64,000 nucleotides of DNA from Paraglaciecola polaris LMG 21857. Lineage in GTDB: Bacteria > Pseudomonadota > Gammaproteobacteria > Enterobacterales > Alteromonadaceae. Made by a program: the position numbers and the translations under genes. Shown one piece after another: positions 54,530 through 63,617 of this stretch; position 1 is the first letter of the stretch; each line of letters begins with the position of its first letter. Under the pieces are notes generated by a model, which ran no database searches, was not told the DNA's origin, and saw only the letters and a list, made by a program, of their open reading frames with translations. The stretch lies in NCBI RefSeq assembly GCF_000315055.1, contig NZ_BAER01000047.1:47083-111082 (forward strand). Reading direction: 5' to 3'.

Positions 54530-55432
54530 ATGAATAAAGTTGATCACCCAGTGAAGACAAGAGAGCTTCACAGCCACCATTTCGATTCGACAATCTGGAA
54601 TGATTTTGTTTTTCGTGACGACGACATTGTCATTTCCACCTATGCAAAATCAGGGACGACCTGGATACAGCAAATCGTGTCCCAGCTTCTGTTTTCAGCT
54701 GAGGAGGGCTTGGAAGTCGCTGCAATGTCGCCCTGGATGGACTTGCGCGTTCCACCAAAAGAAGTCAAGTTGCCGGCAATCGAGGCACAGACACATCGTC
54801 GATTCATAAAATCGCACTTACCTGTGGATGCCCTGGTCTTTTCAGAAAGGGCTAAGTATATCTACATCGGTCGAGATGGACGCGATGTGGTCTGGAGTCT
54901 ATACAACCACCATCTAAATGCGAACACGGCTTGGTACGACGCCCTTAACAAGACCCAAGGCAGAGTTGGCCCGGAAATCGAACCACCATGCTCGTCGATC
55001 TCCCAGTATTTTGATGACTGGCTGGATCAAGATGGCTTTCCATTTTGGTCGCTCTGGGACAATGCTCGCACTTGGTGGGCGATCCGTGATTTACCGAATG
55101 TACACATGGTGCATTTTGCAAATTTGAAGTCAGACATGCCTGGAGAAATTCGCCGCATTGCAGAATTCATTGGCACGTCCATCGAAGAGTCGAAGTGGGA
55201 CAAGATATTAAAGCATTGCAGTTTTGACTATATGAAGGCTAATGCCACCAAGAGTGTCCCTCTTGGTGGGGCGTTTTGGGAAGGAGGTGCGGAAACCTTT
55301 ATTCACAAAGGCACGAATGGCCGGTGGCGTGATGTGCTTTCTGCGGAGCAGACAATGAATTATGAACAGCGTGCCGAGTCGGAGCTCGGCCCCGACTGCG
55401 CACATTGGTTTGCCACTGGTGAGCTCAAATAA
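54530..55432 (+). CDS. Sulfotransferase domain protein
   Basis: A 300-residue cytosolic-type PAPS-dependent sulfotransferase (PF00685). The 5'-phosphosulfate loop is YAKSGTTWIQQI at residues 38-49; the 3'-phosphate part is YIGRDGRDVVWSLYNHH at about 111-127. FIKSHLPVDAL carries the catalytic His pattern. The late KGTNGRWRDVLS matches the C-terminal PAPS-contact. It appears more G/C-rich than the flanking IS remnants and lies between two IS4 relics, suggesting horizontal origin. Substrate unknown; there is no evidence it belongs to the sulfatase locus 4 kb away. Confidence 0.9.
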   Translation: MNKVDHPVKTRELHSHHFDSTIWNDFVFRDDDIVISTYAKSGTTWIQQIVSQLLFSAEEGLEVAAMSPWMDLRVPPKEVKLPAIEAQTHRRFIKSHLPVDALVFSERAKYIYIGRDGRDVVWSLYNHHLNANTAWYDALNKTQGRVGPEIEPPCSSISQYFDDWLDQDGFPFWSLWDNARTWWAIRDLPNVHMVHFANLKSDMPGEIRRIAEFIGTSIEESKWDKILKHCSFDYMKANATKSVPLGGAFWEGGAETFIHKGTNGRWRDVLSAEQTMNYEQRAESELGPDCAHWFATGELK

Positions 55433-55555
55433 TGTGTTTACGTGAGTTATTATCCATACAAGCAATTAGTCAGAGCAAATTACAGTTTGTTCTTGGGGAG
55501 TCATTATGCCTAGGCATTCATCTGATTTGGTCGCTTACCCATAGGAGAAACAGCA

Positions 55556-56140
55556 TTGAGCAATGAATGGGACGAATATGCCGAGGGCTGGGATGTTGAT
55601 CCCTCGGTACAAGAATATGCCAATAATGCTTTTGACGAACTTTCTAGTGTCATTGAACTTGATGGTCTATCTGTACTGGACTTTGGTTGTGGTACTGGCA
55701 CCCTTGCCCAGCTTCTTAGCCCTAGGGTAAAAAACATAGTAGCCCTTGATAGCTCATCAGAAATGATAAAGATCTTAGCTAAGAAAAACCTAAGTAATGT
55801 TTCGGCTATTTCAGACTTCCTAACTCAGGATTTGGTTGATAGCAATCCGTATTTGTCCAATAAGTTTGACTTAATCGTAGCATCATCAGTTTGTGGCTTT
55901 TTACCTGATTATGAAATGACACTTGTGCTATTAAAGTCTCTTCTGAAAAAGGGCGGTATGTTTGTGCAGTGGGACTGGCTTTCAGACGAAGATTCATCCG
56001 AAACAGGGTTGTCTCAAAATAGAGTGTTACGTACCCTCAAAGAAAATGAATTCATTGATATTCAAGTGAAAAACTCATTTGAAATGAATAGTTCAAAAGG
56101 CACCATGAGGGTATTAATGGCTGTTGGAAAAAATGCCTAA
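55556..56140 (+). CDS. Class I SAM-dependent methyltransferase
   Basis: A 194-residue methyltransferase. Motif I is VLDFGCGTGTLAQLL at about residues 41-55 and the following acidic loop NIVALDSSSEMI binds the ribose. Later KFDLIVASSVCGFL is motif IV-like. The TTG start at 55556 has AGGAG eight bases upstream. It is A/T-rich compared with the sulfotransferase 124 bp before it, so the two probably have different origins. Its stop lies inside an attC-like sequence, as for integron cassettes. Target molecule unknown. Confidence 0.85.
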   Translation: MSNEWDEYAEGWDVDPSVQEYANNAFDELSSVIELDGLSVLDFGCGTGTLAQLLSPRVKNIVALDSSSEMIKILAKKNLSNVSAISDFLTQDLVDSNPYLSNKFDLIVASSVCGFLPDYEMTLVLLKSLLKKGGMFVQWDWLSDEDSSETGLSQNRVLRTLKENEFIDIQVKNSFEMNSSKGTMRVLMAVGKNA

Positions 56141-56214
56141 CAAGGTCGTCATCTATCGCCCACTACGTGGGCTGGACCTCCAAACCGCTTCGCAGTTTTC
56201 CGACCGGTTACGGC
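56135..56214 (+). other. attC-like sequence at the 3' end of the methyltransferase gene
   Basis: GCCTAAC at 56135-56141 overlaps the stop codon; GTTACGGC at 56207-56214 is its near-inverse with one inserted base. Between lie a hairpin GCCCAC-TAC-GTGGGC (56158-56172) and a central imperfect stem AAACCGC/GCAGTTT. Cassette attC sites have this sort of layout, but the outer box is imperfect and no integrase or second cassette is in the window, so the call is tentative. Confidence 0.4.
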
Positions 56215-56472
56215 GGCGCTGGGGAGTCCCCCCATAAGATATGGTCTCCCTTATTTGTGAAAATAAGCAAATATATTGATGCTCTTAAGGTAAAAGGCAG
56301 CCCAGCTGATTTGAACTGCATTTATCTTGTAATCCGAAGCTCTTTTTCTGACCTCTCTACCTAACCTTATAATGGATAATACGCGCCGATGACGAGTAGT
56401 ATTGGCCCTGACCTTGAGAGATAGTCACAATACTCGCGCCCAATTTTGCTGCTGAGCGATGAGGCAGGGCAA
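56215..56472. other. Unassigned DNA after the attC-like site
   Basis: About 260 bp, A/T-rich in part, with no supportable gene. It joins the attC-like site to the second IS4 remnant. Confidence 0.4.
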
Positions 56473-56661
56473 TCAGTCTATACGTTTTATGTTGTGTTTT
56501 GGGGCGACCGAGCCTGCAATGTTACGGCCTAATTCGGTTAACGACAGTTGTTGTCCATCAAGCAAAGATTGTGTGGCAACCATGAGGGACGAAAGGCCTT
56601 TCGCATGTAAATTGGGGCATTGCTTTGCAAGCAAAGCCTGTAAGATATCAATATCACGCAT
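56473..56661 (-). pseudogene. IS4-family transposase N-terminal fragment (copy 2)
   Basis: A 62-residue piece: MRDIDILQALLAKQCPNLHA, then KGLSSLMVATQSLLDGQQLSLTELGRNIAG and KHNIKRID. This is the N-terminal helical part of IS4-type transposases, which continue with RLLGN. Here a stop follows RID and no DDE catalytic residues exist. It is therefore not functional. Confidence 0.82.
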
Positions 56662-56777
56662 GGGGTTGTTATCTGGTTAGTTTTTGGCGAAATGCCCATC
56701 CTTGATAAACAACATCAAATAGCGCCATGCGTGTCTATATTATTGTTTCCGCTCAAGTTTAACGGGAAATTCGTCAG
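56473..56777 (-). mobile_element. IS4-family element, truncated end, copy 2
   Basis: Contains the N-terminal transposase fragment, its 5' leader and the outer end at 56777, beginning CTGACGAATTTCCC on the minus strand. It shares about 210 bp with 54274-54486 in the same orientation, so the two copies form a direct repeat around the sulfotransferase and methyltransferase genes. Confidence 0.78.
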
Positions 56778-57076
56778 AGTGACGCGTTAAAAAGTCAATT
56801 ACTGCTTGAACAAATCTGCCGTTAAATTCTTACTCAAGTTGTCAAATAACTGATAAACCATGAACGTCTATTACTGCTATTTAGGATCGCTCTTTGAAAG
56901 AGCACCGAATAACCGCTAGATCCTGCCGTGGGCGATACTCTATCGACTGAATGAGTTAATCACCAATTATCAGGGTTCGCACTGCATTCTAGTTTTGTTG
57001 TATTAAGGTGAGTCGATTATGGTGAATTTGATGTTTTAATGCGGTTTTACAGAGTGAACAAAGGTTAAATTCGCCT
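56778..57076. other. Unassigned DNA between IS remnants
   Basis: About 300 bp with no supportable reading frame on either strand; probably spacer left by decay of mobile DNA. Confidence 0.4.
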
Positions 57077-57460
57077 TTATTTTCTGATGGATCCCACCAA
57101 TCCAGTTGTTCCCATTATGGTCATCAGTCGTTTCAGGTTGTAAGACAATACATTTAAGCTCATTTCGATGCTCACATTCTTTTTATGCCCCATTGAGAAG
57201 TGTGTCGAATCCATCCACATTTTAATCGTTCTAAACGGATGCTCTACGGTTAGTTTTTTCAGAACGGGTATATCTCGATTATCATCGCGCCGTTGCTGCA
57301 TCAGATGTTCGTGGATTTAATGTTTCATTTTCCTTGGTTCGTTTAATGGTGTAGTGCATTTAGCTTTGATAGTGCAATCTCGGCAAATAATATGTGGTTA
57401 ACGTACACCTTTACGCAAGACCACTTTCCGTCGCGTTGCGTTGCGTCCATCGATTGAACT
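57077..57460 (-). pseudogene. IS1182-family transposase C-terminal remnant
   Basis: Minus-strand codons end with LKKLTVEHPFRTIKMWMDSTHF, then EMSLNVLSYNLKRLMTIMG, the C-terminal signature of IS1182-type transposases (TVEHPFGTIK-x-WM, EFSLTVLAYNLRR). Upstream on the same strand, after stops and frame changes, CRDCTIKAKCT (near 57352-57384) is the zinc-finger-like C-x-x-C-x-x-x-x-x-C piece of the same family. Frameshifts and stops show a pseudogene. It ends just before the copper efflux operon. Confidence 0.78.
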
Positions 57461-57721
57461 CACAGCGATTCTCAGACATTGCTAAGTCTAAATGATTTCT
57501 CAACGACTGCCGTTCAAACACAAACCATAAAACAAATCGACATATGCTGACTTCAATAAACACAGTATGAATAGCCACTGATAGTAGCGCAATTGTCTCA
57601 AGTCAATGTCTCCAAGCCGATTGACTGTAAACTCTTCTCGGTTAGTTCCTGTTTTAAATACCCATAAAAATCCTAACAAAACAATTTTTGAAAGCTCAAA
57701 AACATCTAATAGGATGAACAT

Positions 57722-59032
57722 ATGAAAGTGATAGATTTTGTGTTGGTAATATCAGTCTTATTATTATCCCCTCATTTAGCTGCCAAACAGTTAAATAAAA
57801 GTAGTTACTCTGGATACGGTGTATTAACTGAGCAAAATGCAATTATTCTAGCGCTAGAAAATAACCCTAATCTCGCGCAAATGCAGGCACGATATGAGGC
57901 CATGAAAAGTTTGCCATCACAAGTTGGGACCTTACCAGATCCAATATTAAGTTTGGGAGCCGTCAATTTTCCAACCGACAGTTTTGAGCGCAGTCAAGAA
58001 GGTATGACACAACTACAAATTGGTTTTTCGCAAGCATTCCCATTTCCAGGGAAGTTGGATTTAAAAGAAGAAGCCGCCAAGTTTAACGCCAAAGCCGCAT
58101 ATTTTGATTTAACAGAAATGCGCATGTTGTTAGCCAGCAACGTGAGTATTAAATGGTGGCAAATTTTTTATTTGGATCGGGCAATAGAAACAGTAAATAG
58201 AAACCAAAATTTACTGAGACAATTTGTTGAAATAGCAAATACCAAATACACCACAGGAGACGGACTACAACAAGATGTATTGTTATCTCAACTAGAGTTA
58301 TCAAAATTAATTGATAAAAATATTCAAATAGTAGCCTTAAGAGAGAATCAAATCATTAGATTGAATGTTCTCATGAATATTGCGCCTCGAAATACCATTC
58401 GTTTACCCAATAAAATTGATTTGGTGGAAAAAAATATATTATCCGAACAACAATTGTATCAATTGGCTAGCCAATTTCGACCGCTTTTGCAAAAACATAA
58501 GGCGCTTATTTCAGCTGCTAAATCAAACCTTAAATTGGCTGAGCAAGAATACTACCCCGATTTCAATGTTGGTGTGACATACGGCAATAGAACTGGAGAG
58601 AATCCACCATATATGGGGGGAGATAGAGCTGACTTATTTTCGATAAAATTGGGAATTAAGATCCCTTTATATGCAAGTACAAAGCAGTCCTACAAAGTTA
58701 AGCAACGCATTAAAGAAAAATTTAAATCGAAATACGCCTACTACGATGAGATGAATCAGGTGAAAGCAGATATCGCGACTAACGCCACCAATTATAGTCG
58801 CTCACGACAACAACTATCATTATTTGAAAGCGGAATATTGCCCCAGGCCAGACAAACGGTGCAATCAATGTTGGCCGGTTATCAAGTCAGCGAAGTTGAT
58901 TTTCTAAATTTAGTACGTAGCCAAGTGACGTTATTCAACTATGAATTGCAGTACTGGCAATCTGTTTCACAAAGCAATCAAGCGTTAGCAAGTTTACAAG
59001 CTTCGGTTGGAAGGGAAAGTATTTATGAATAA
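57722..59032 (+). CDS. Outer-membrane efflux protein of an HME-RND system (CusC/CzcC-like)
   Basis: A 436-residue TolC-family channel component. A signal peptide (VLVISVLLLSPHLAA) opens it; the body has the long coiled-coil helices and repeats of OEP domains, such as ALENNPNLAQMQARYEAMKSLPSQVGTLPDPILSLG. QAFPFPGKLDLKEEAAK is the typical CzcC/CusC segment. The C-terminus holds SQVTLFNYELQYWQSV. Unlike E. coli CusC it has no lipobox Cys visible. First gene of the operon; its end overlaps the fusion-protein start by eight bases. No regulator is adjacent. Confidence 0.88.
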   Translation: MKVIDFVLVISVLLLSPHLAAKQLNKSSYSGYGVLTEQNAIILALENNPNLAQMQARYEAMKSLPSQVGTLPDPILSLGAVNFPTDSFERSQEGMTQLQIGFSQAFPFPGKLDLKEEAAKFNAKAAYFDLTEMRMLLASNVSIKWWQIFYLDRAIETVNRNQNLLRQFVEIANTKYTTGDGLQQDVLLSQLELSKLIDKNIQIVALRENQIIRLNVLMNIAPRNTIRLPNKIDLVEKNILSEQQLYQLASQFRPLLQKHKALISAAKSNLKLAEQEYYPDFNVGVTYGNRTGENPPYMGGDRADLFSIKLGIKIPLYASTKQSYKVKQRIKEKFKSKYAYYDEMNQVKADIATNATNYSRSRQQLSLFESGILPQARQTVQSMLAGYQVSEVDFLNLVRSQVTLFNYELQYWQSVSQSNQALASLQASVGRESIYE

Positions 59033-60383
59033 ATCTACATTAGTCAGTGCAATTATTATGTTAAGTGTTGGGATCGGTGTTGGCTATGTACTTTTTGGAA
59101 ACGAAATGGATAGCACTGAAAATTCAGCAAATACACAGCAAAGCCAGGTTGTTACCACAGGTAAAGAACAGCCGTTATTCTATCGAAATGCAATGAATCC
59201 ATCGGTTACTTCACCCGTACCAAGCAAAGATTCAATGGGTATGGATTATGTGCCAGTTTATGCGGGTGAATCAGACAGTGAAGCCGTGTTAGGTACAGTG
59301 CAAATAGACCCTGTTGTGGTGCAAAATATTGGCGTGCGGACCTCTTTTGCGAAGCGAGAGTCGATGAGTAGAACAATTCGCGCTTCAGCAAGAGTAGATT
59401 TTGACGAGCAAAATATGGCGCGTTTACACCCTAAAATTGAAGGTTGGATTGAAGCGGTGAAAGTCGATAAAACCGGTGAAAAAGTGGAAAAAAACGATGT
59501 ATTGGTCAGCATATATTCACCTAAATTAGTGTCAACTCAACAGGAGTATTTACTCGCATTAAATAGCCTTAAATCCCTTCAAAATAGCCCCTTTGAAGAT
59601 GTTAGGCACGGTGCTAAAGAAATGGTTGAAAGTGCCAGAGAGCGTTTGGTGTTACTTGGCGTGGCAGAACATCAAATTGACGAGTTAGAAAAAACCAGAA
59701 AAATTAAAAAACAATTGCACATTCATACTCCCGTGGAAGGCACTGTAATCCGCATTGGCTCAAGACAAGGTCAATATGTAACCCCTAAAACTGAATTATA
59801 TATGGTGGTTGATTTGAGCCAAGTATGGGTTTATGCAGATGTGTATGAATATGAATTACCTTGGATAAAAGTGGGAGATGAGGTGGAAATGACGTTAGCC
59901 AGTGTTCCCGGTAAAACATTCGCTGGGCGGTTAGCTTACATCTACCCTTATGCACAATCAAAAACACGTACTACACAAGTTAGAATTATTTTTGATAACC
60001 CAAAGCAATTATTACGCCCTGATATGTTTGCAGAAGTGATCATTCATTCTGATGTTATTGAAAACGCTGTCGTTATTCCCGCACAAGCAGTCATCCGATC
60101 AGGCGAAAGATCTCAAGTTTTTGTTGTATCAGCGCCCGGCAAGTTTGAGCCGCGGTTAGTGACATTAGGCATAGAGTCTAACGGCACTGTTGCGGTGATC
60201 TCTGGTTTAGCAGCGGGCGAAGAAGTCGTCACCTCTGCACAATTTATGGTGGACTCTGAATCATCACTGCGTGAAGCAACCGAAAAAATGCTTGAACAAT
60301 TGCAGAAACAAAATAGCGATGAAACTAAAATGCCAGCCATGGATATGCCGAGTGTCAATGATGTGAAGCCTAAGGAGCAATAA
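59025..60383 (+). CDS. Periplasmic membrane-fusion protein (CusB-like)
   Basis: A 452-residue adaptor that links RND pump and outer-membrane channel and passes metal on. An N-terminal membrane anchor (LVSAIIMLSVGIGVGYVLF) is followed by the heavy-metal-binding motif FYRNAMNPSVTSPVPSKDSMGMDYVPVY, the Met-rich variant seen before CusB proteins. The barrel-hairpin region has GWIEAVKVDKTGEKVEKNDVLVSIYSPKL and ends with the beta-barrel and membrane-proximal domains. The ATG at 59025 is preferred over a TTG at 59007. Directly precedes the pump gene. Confidence 0.92.
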   Translation: MNKSTLVSAIIMLSVGIGVGYVLFGNEMDSTENSANTQQSQVVTTGKEQPLFYRNAMNPSVTSPVPSKDSMGMDYVPVYAGESDSEAVLGTVQIDPVVVQNIGVRTSFAKRESMSRTIRASARVDFDEQNMARLHPKIEGWIEAVKVDKTGEKVEKNDVLVSIYSPKLVSTQQEYLLALNSLKSLQNSPFEDVRHGAKEMVESARERLVLLGVAEHQIDELEKTRKIKKQLHIHTPVEGTVIRIGSRQGQYVTPKTELYMVVDLSQVWVYADVYEYELPWIKVGDEVEMTLASVPGKTFAGRLAYIYPYAQSKTRTTQVRIIFDNPKQLLRPDMFAEVIIHSDVIENAVVIPAQAVIRSGERSQVFVVSAPGKFEPRLVTLGIESNGTVAVISGLAAGEEVVTSAQFMVDSESSLREATEKMLEQLQKQNSDETKMPAMDMPSVNDVKPKEQ

Positions 60384-60385
60384 TT

Positions 60386-63300
60386 ATGATTGAAGCCATC
60401 ATTTCAGCCTCACTAAAAGACCGGTTTATGGTGATATTAGCGGCCATCATTATTACGTTAGTAGGGTTATTTGCTTATAAAACCACGCCTTTAGACGCAA
60501 TCCCTGATCTTTCTGATGTACAAGTTATAGTTTTTACCGAATTTCCAGGACAGTCACCACAAGTGGTTGAAGATCAAGTGACCTATCCGTTAACCACTTC
60601 AATGTTAGCGGTTCCCAACACTAAGGTGGTACGGGGTTATTCCTTTTTCGGTATGTCTTTCGTCTACATCATTTTTGAAGATAATACTGACATGTATTGG
60701 GCACGCTCACGGGTACTTGAGTCGTTAAATTATGTGAGCGGTAGATTGCCTCAAGGTATTACGCCGACACTTGGTCCTGATGCAACAGGGGTCGGTTGGG
60801 TTTACGAATATGCTTTAGTCGATAAAACCGGCCAGCACGATTTAGCTCAGTTACGTTCACTGCAAGATTGGTATTTACGCTATCCCTTACAAACAGTGGA
60901 TGGCGTTGCTGAAGTCGCTTCAATGGGAGGCTTTGTTAAACAATATCAAGTGGATGTGGACCCCAACGCTTTGGCGCGCTACAACATCCCGCTTGATAAA
61001 GTAAAAATGGCCATAAAAACGTCAAATAAAGACGTCGGTGGTCGTTTAATTGAAATGGCTGAAACTGAATACATGGTGCGCAGCAAAGGCTACATAAAAT
61101 CAATTGAAGATCTCAACATGATCCCTGTTGCCGTGACGGCTGATGGCATACCTGTTCGTTTAAAAGATATCGCCCATGTTCATATTGGGCCTGAATTGCG
61201 TCGTGGTGTGGTAGATCTAAATGGCGAGGGTGAAGTCGCGGGTGGCGTTGTCATTATGCGGTTTGGTGAAAACGCCTTGGCAACCATTCAAGCAGTGCGT
61301 GCAAAACTAGATGAACTTAAGGCTGGTTTGCCCGAAGGCGTTGAGATAATCAGCGTCTATGATAGAGGAAACCTTATTGAACGAGCGGTAGAAAGTTTAA
61401 ACACGTCTTTGCTGCAAGAGCTGGTCATTGTCAGTTTAGTGGTCATTATGTTTTTATTACACGCACGCTCCGCCTTCGTCGCTATCATCACCCTACCCTT
61501 AGGCATTCTGATGGCATTTGTTGTCATGCGGTTACAAGGTTTAAATGCCAATATCATGTCCCTTGGTGGCATTGCTATTACGATAGGCACTATGGTTGAT
61601 GGTGCCATTGTAATGGTAGAAAATGCCCATACCTGTTTAGCAAAAGTCCGTGAAGAAAAAGGCCGCGAACTCACTAATGACGAAAGGTGGAAAGTGATTG
61701 GTGATAGCAGCAGAGAAGTGGGCCCGGCACTATTTTTTTCGTTATTGGTCATTACCGTTTCATTTTTACCTATTTTTACCATGCAAGCCCAGGAAGGACG
61801 GTTATTTAGTCCCTTAGCGTTTACCGCAACTTATGCCATGGCAGCCTCTGCAATATTGGCCGTAACACTAGTGCCAGTCATGATGGGCTACTTTTTACGG
61901 GGAAAAATAATGCTAGAACATAAAAACCCCGTTAACCGTGTATTACACAAATTGCACAAGCCTGCACTGACTCTCTTGATGAAATACCGAGGTATTACCC
62001 TAGCGTTAGCTGTCGCTTTGCTTGCGGTGACTTATTATCCGTATTCCAAACTAGGCAGTGAGTTTATGCCGCCACTAGATGAGGGCGATATACTCTACAT
62101 GCCCACGTTATTTCCGGGCATATCGATCACCAAAGCGAAAGAGTTTTTACAACAAAGTGATAAAATTTTGAAAACCTTTCCTGAAGTTCATCACGTGTTT
62201 GGTAAAGTGGGTCGAGCACAATCCGCTACTGACGCCGCACCTTTGTCTATGGTAGAGACGACTATTAGTTTAAAACCTAAAGAACAGTGGCCAGATCCCA
62301 GTAAAACAACCACTCAAGTGATGGCTGAAATGGACAAAGCCATAAACTTTCCCGGCGTGGCCAATGCTTGGACCATGCCGATAAAAACGCGAATAGATAT
62401 GTTATCAACAGGCATAAAAACGCCGGTAGGCATCAAGGTTTCTGGCCCTGACTTAACTGTATTGCAAAAAGTATCAAAAGATATTGAACAGGCAATGAAA
62501 GGCATACCTGAAACTACCTCAGCTTTTGGTGATCGTACTGTGGGTGGTTATTATCTTGATTTTGATGTGAAACGTGAAGAAGCGGCACGTTACGGTTTAA
62601 CAGTAGGCGCAGTACAAGATGTGATTCAAAGTGCAATTGGAGGCATGAATATTACGCAGACTGTTGAAGGTCTGGAACGTTACCCAGTCAATTTACGCTA
62701 CCCAAGGGAATTGCGCGATGACTTAGAGACCCTTAAAAGGGTATTAATTTCAACGCCAACAGGGACACAAATTCCTATGGCTATGGTGGCAGATCTTGTT
62801 TATCGACGTGGCGCCCCCGTTATAAAAAGTGAAGATGCCCGTCCGAACGCATGGATTTATGTGGATATAGCCAGCTCAGATATTGGGGGGTTTGTTCGTG
62901 AAGCTAAAAAAGTATTAGCTGAAAAGGTTAACATTCCTGCTGGTTATACGGTTACTTGGTCTGGACAATTTGAATATATGGAGCGAGCCGCACAGCGTTT
63001 GAGTATTGTTGCGCCTGCGACATTATTTTTAATTTTTTTACTACTTTACCTTAATTTCCGCAATGTAATCGAACCTGTTGTCGTCATGATGTCTATGCCA
63101 TTTGCACTGGTTGGTGGTATTTGGCTGGTTTATATCAATAACTACAATATGTCGGTCGGTGTTGCTGTCGGTTTTATAGCTCTGGCCGGAATGGCTGCTG
63201 AGATTGGTGTATTGGTATTGAGTTTTATTGATAATGAAATAGCACAGCGCCGCGCCGCTAGCGAACAACCGCTCTCGGTAGACGAAATTAAAAATGCAGT

Positions 63301-63562
63301 ACTATCAGCAACCTCAAAACGAGTGCGGCCGGTTGCTATGACGGCAATTTCAACTATGGCGGGCTTAATCCCTATCATGCTCAGTACATCAACGGGCTCT
63401 GACGTCACTCACAGAATTGCTGCGCCTATGCTGGGTGGCATGTTAACCGTTTTAATTTTAAACTTACTGGTATTGCCCGTCATGTATAGCTTTATTTTAC
63501 AGTTCCAAGAGGCGTCAAAAGAAAGAAAACTCTATCTGCTTAATAACAGTACAGCCAGCTAG
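60386..63562 (+). CDS. cusA: Heavy-metal RND efflux pump CusA-like
   Basis: A 1058-residue, 12-helix proton-driven transporter. It begins MIEAIISASLKDRFMVILAAIII, with FGMSFVYIIFED and WARSRVLESLN as in CusA/CzcA. Three methionines that in CusA ligate Cu(I)/Ag(I) are at M572 (LYMP), M622 (SMVETT) and M672 (RIDMLSTG), in the same contexts as M573, M623 and M672 of E. coli CusA. The DDE-like proton relay residues in helix 4 (IGTMVDGAIVMVENAH) are present. The metal assignment to copper/silver is thus well supported; the complete CBA set in 57722-63562 is one operon. Confidence 0.94.
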   Translation: MIEAIISASLKDRFMVILAAIIITLVGLFAYKTTPLDAIPDLSDVQVIVFTEFPGQSPQVVEDQVTYPLTTSMLAVPNTKVVRGYSFFGMSFVYIIFEDNTDMYWARSRVLESLNYVSGRLPQGITPTLGPDATGVGWVYEYALVDKTGQHDLAQLRSLQDWYLRYPLQTVDGVAEVASMGGFVKQYQVDVDPNALARYNIPLDKVKMAIKTSNKDVGGRLIEMAETEYMVRSKGYIKSIEDLNMIPVAVTADGIPVRLKDIAHVHIGPELRRGVVDLNGEGEVAGGVVIMRFGENALATIQAVRAKLDELKAGLPEGVEIISVYDRGNLIERAVESLNTSLLQELVIVSLVVIMFLLHARSAFVAIITLPLGILMAFVVMRLQGLNANIMSLGGIAITIGTMVDGAIVMVENAHTCLAKVREEKGRELTNDERWKVIGDSSREVGPALFFSLLVITVSFLPIFTMQAQEGRLFSPLAFTATYAMAASAILAVTLVPVMMGYFLRGKIMLEHKNPVNRVLHKLHKPALTLLMKYRGITLALAVALLAVTYYPYSKLGSEFMPPLDEGDILYMPTLFPGISITKAKEFLQQSDKILKTFPEVHHVFGKVGRAQSATDAAPLSMVETTISLKPKEQWPDPSKTTTQVMAEMDKAINFPGVANAWTMPIKTRIDMLSTGIKTPVGIKVSGPDLTVLQKVSKDIEQAMKGIPETTSAFGDRTVGGYYLDFDVKREEAARYGLTVGAVQDVIQSAIGGMNITQTVEGLERYPVNLRYPRELRDDLETLKRVLISTPTGTQIPMAMVADLVYRRGAPVIKSEDARPNAWIYVDIASSDIGGFVREAKKVLAEKVNIPAGYTVTWSGQFEYMERAAQRLSIVAPATLFLIFLLLYLNFRNVIEPVVVMMSMPFALVGGIWLVYINNYNMSVGVAVGFIALAGMAAEIGVLVLSFIDNEIAQRRAASEQPLSVDEIKNAVLSATSKRVRPVAMTAISTMAGLIPIMLSTSTGSDVTHRIAAPMLGGMLTVLILNLLVLPVMYSFILQFQEASKERKLYLLNNSTAS

Positions 63563-63577
63563 CCCTCTAAAAAGTAG

Positions 63578-63617
63578 AAAGTACCTTAGTGACTTTTGAT
63601 GTCGGTAAGGTACTTTT
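63578..63617 (+). terminator. Terminator of the Cus operon
   Basis: An 11-bp stem (AAAGTACCTTA at 63578-63588 with TAAGGTACTTT at 63606-63616) encloses a 17-base loop, begins 15 bp after the cusA stop and is followed by a T run. Confidence 0.85.

Noticed and set aside
54530..55432. Sulfotransferase as part of the sulfatase locus
   Set aside because: It lies in a separate IS-bounded segment beyond mscS and gss, so the two are not one operon or island on present evidence.
57500..57721. Minus-strand frame of 73 codons before cusC
   Set aside because: Low-complexity hydrophobic translation in A/T-rich DNA, no RBS and no family pattern; it lies in the probable Cus promoter region.
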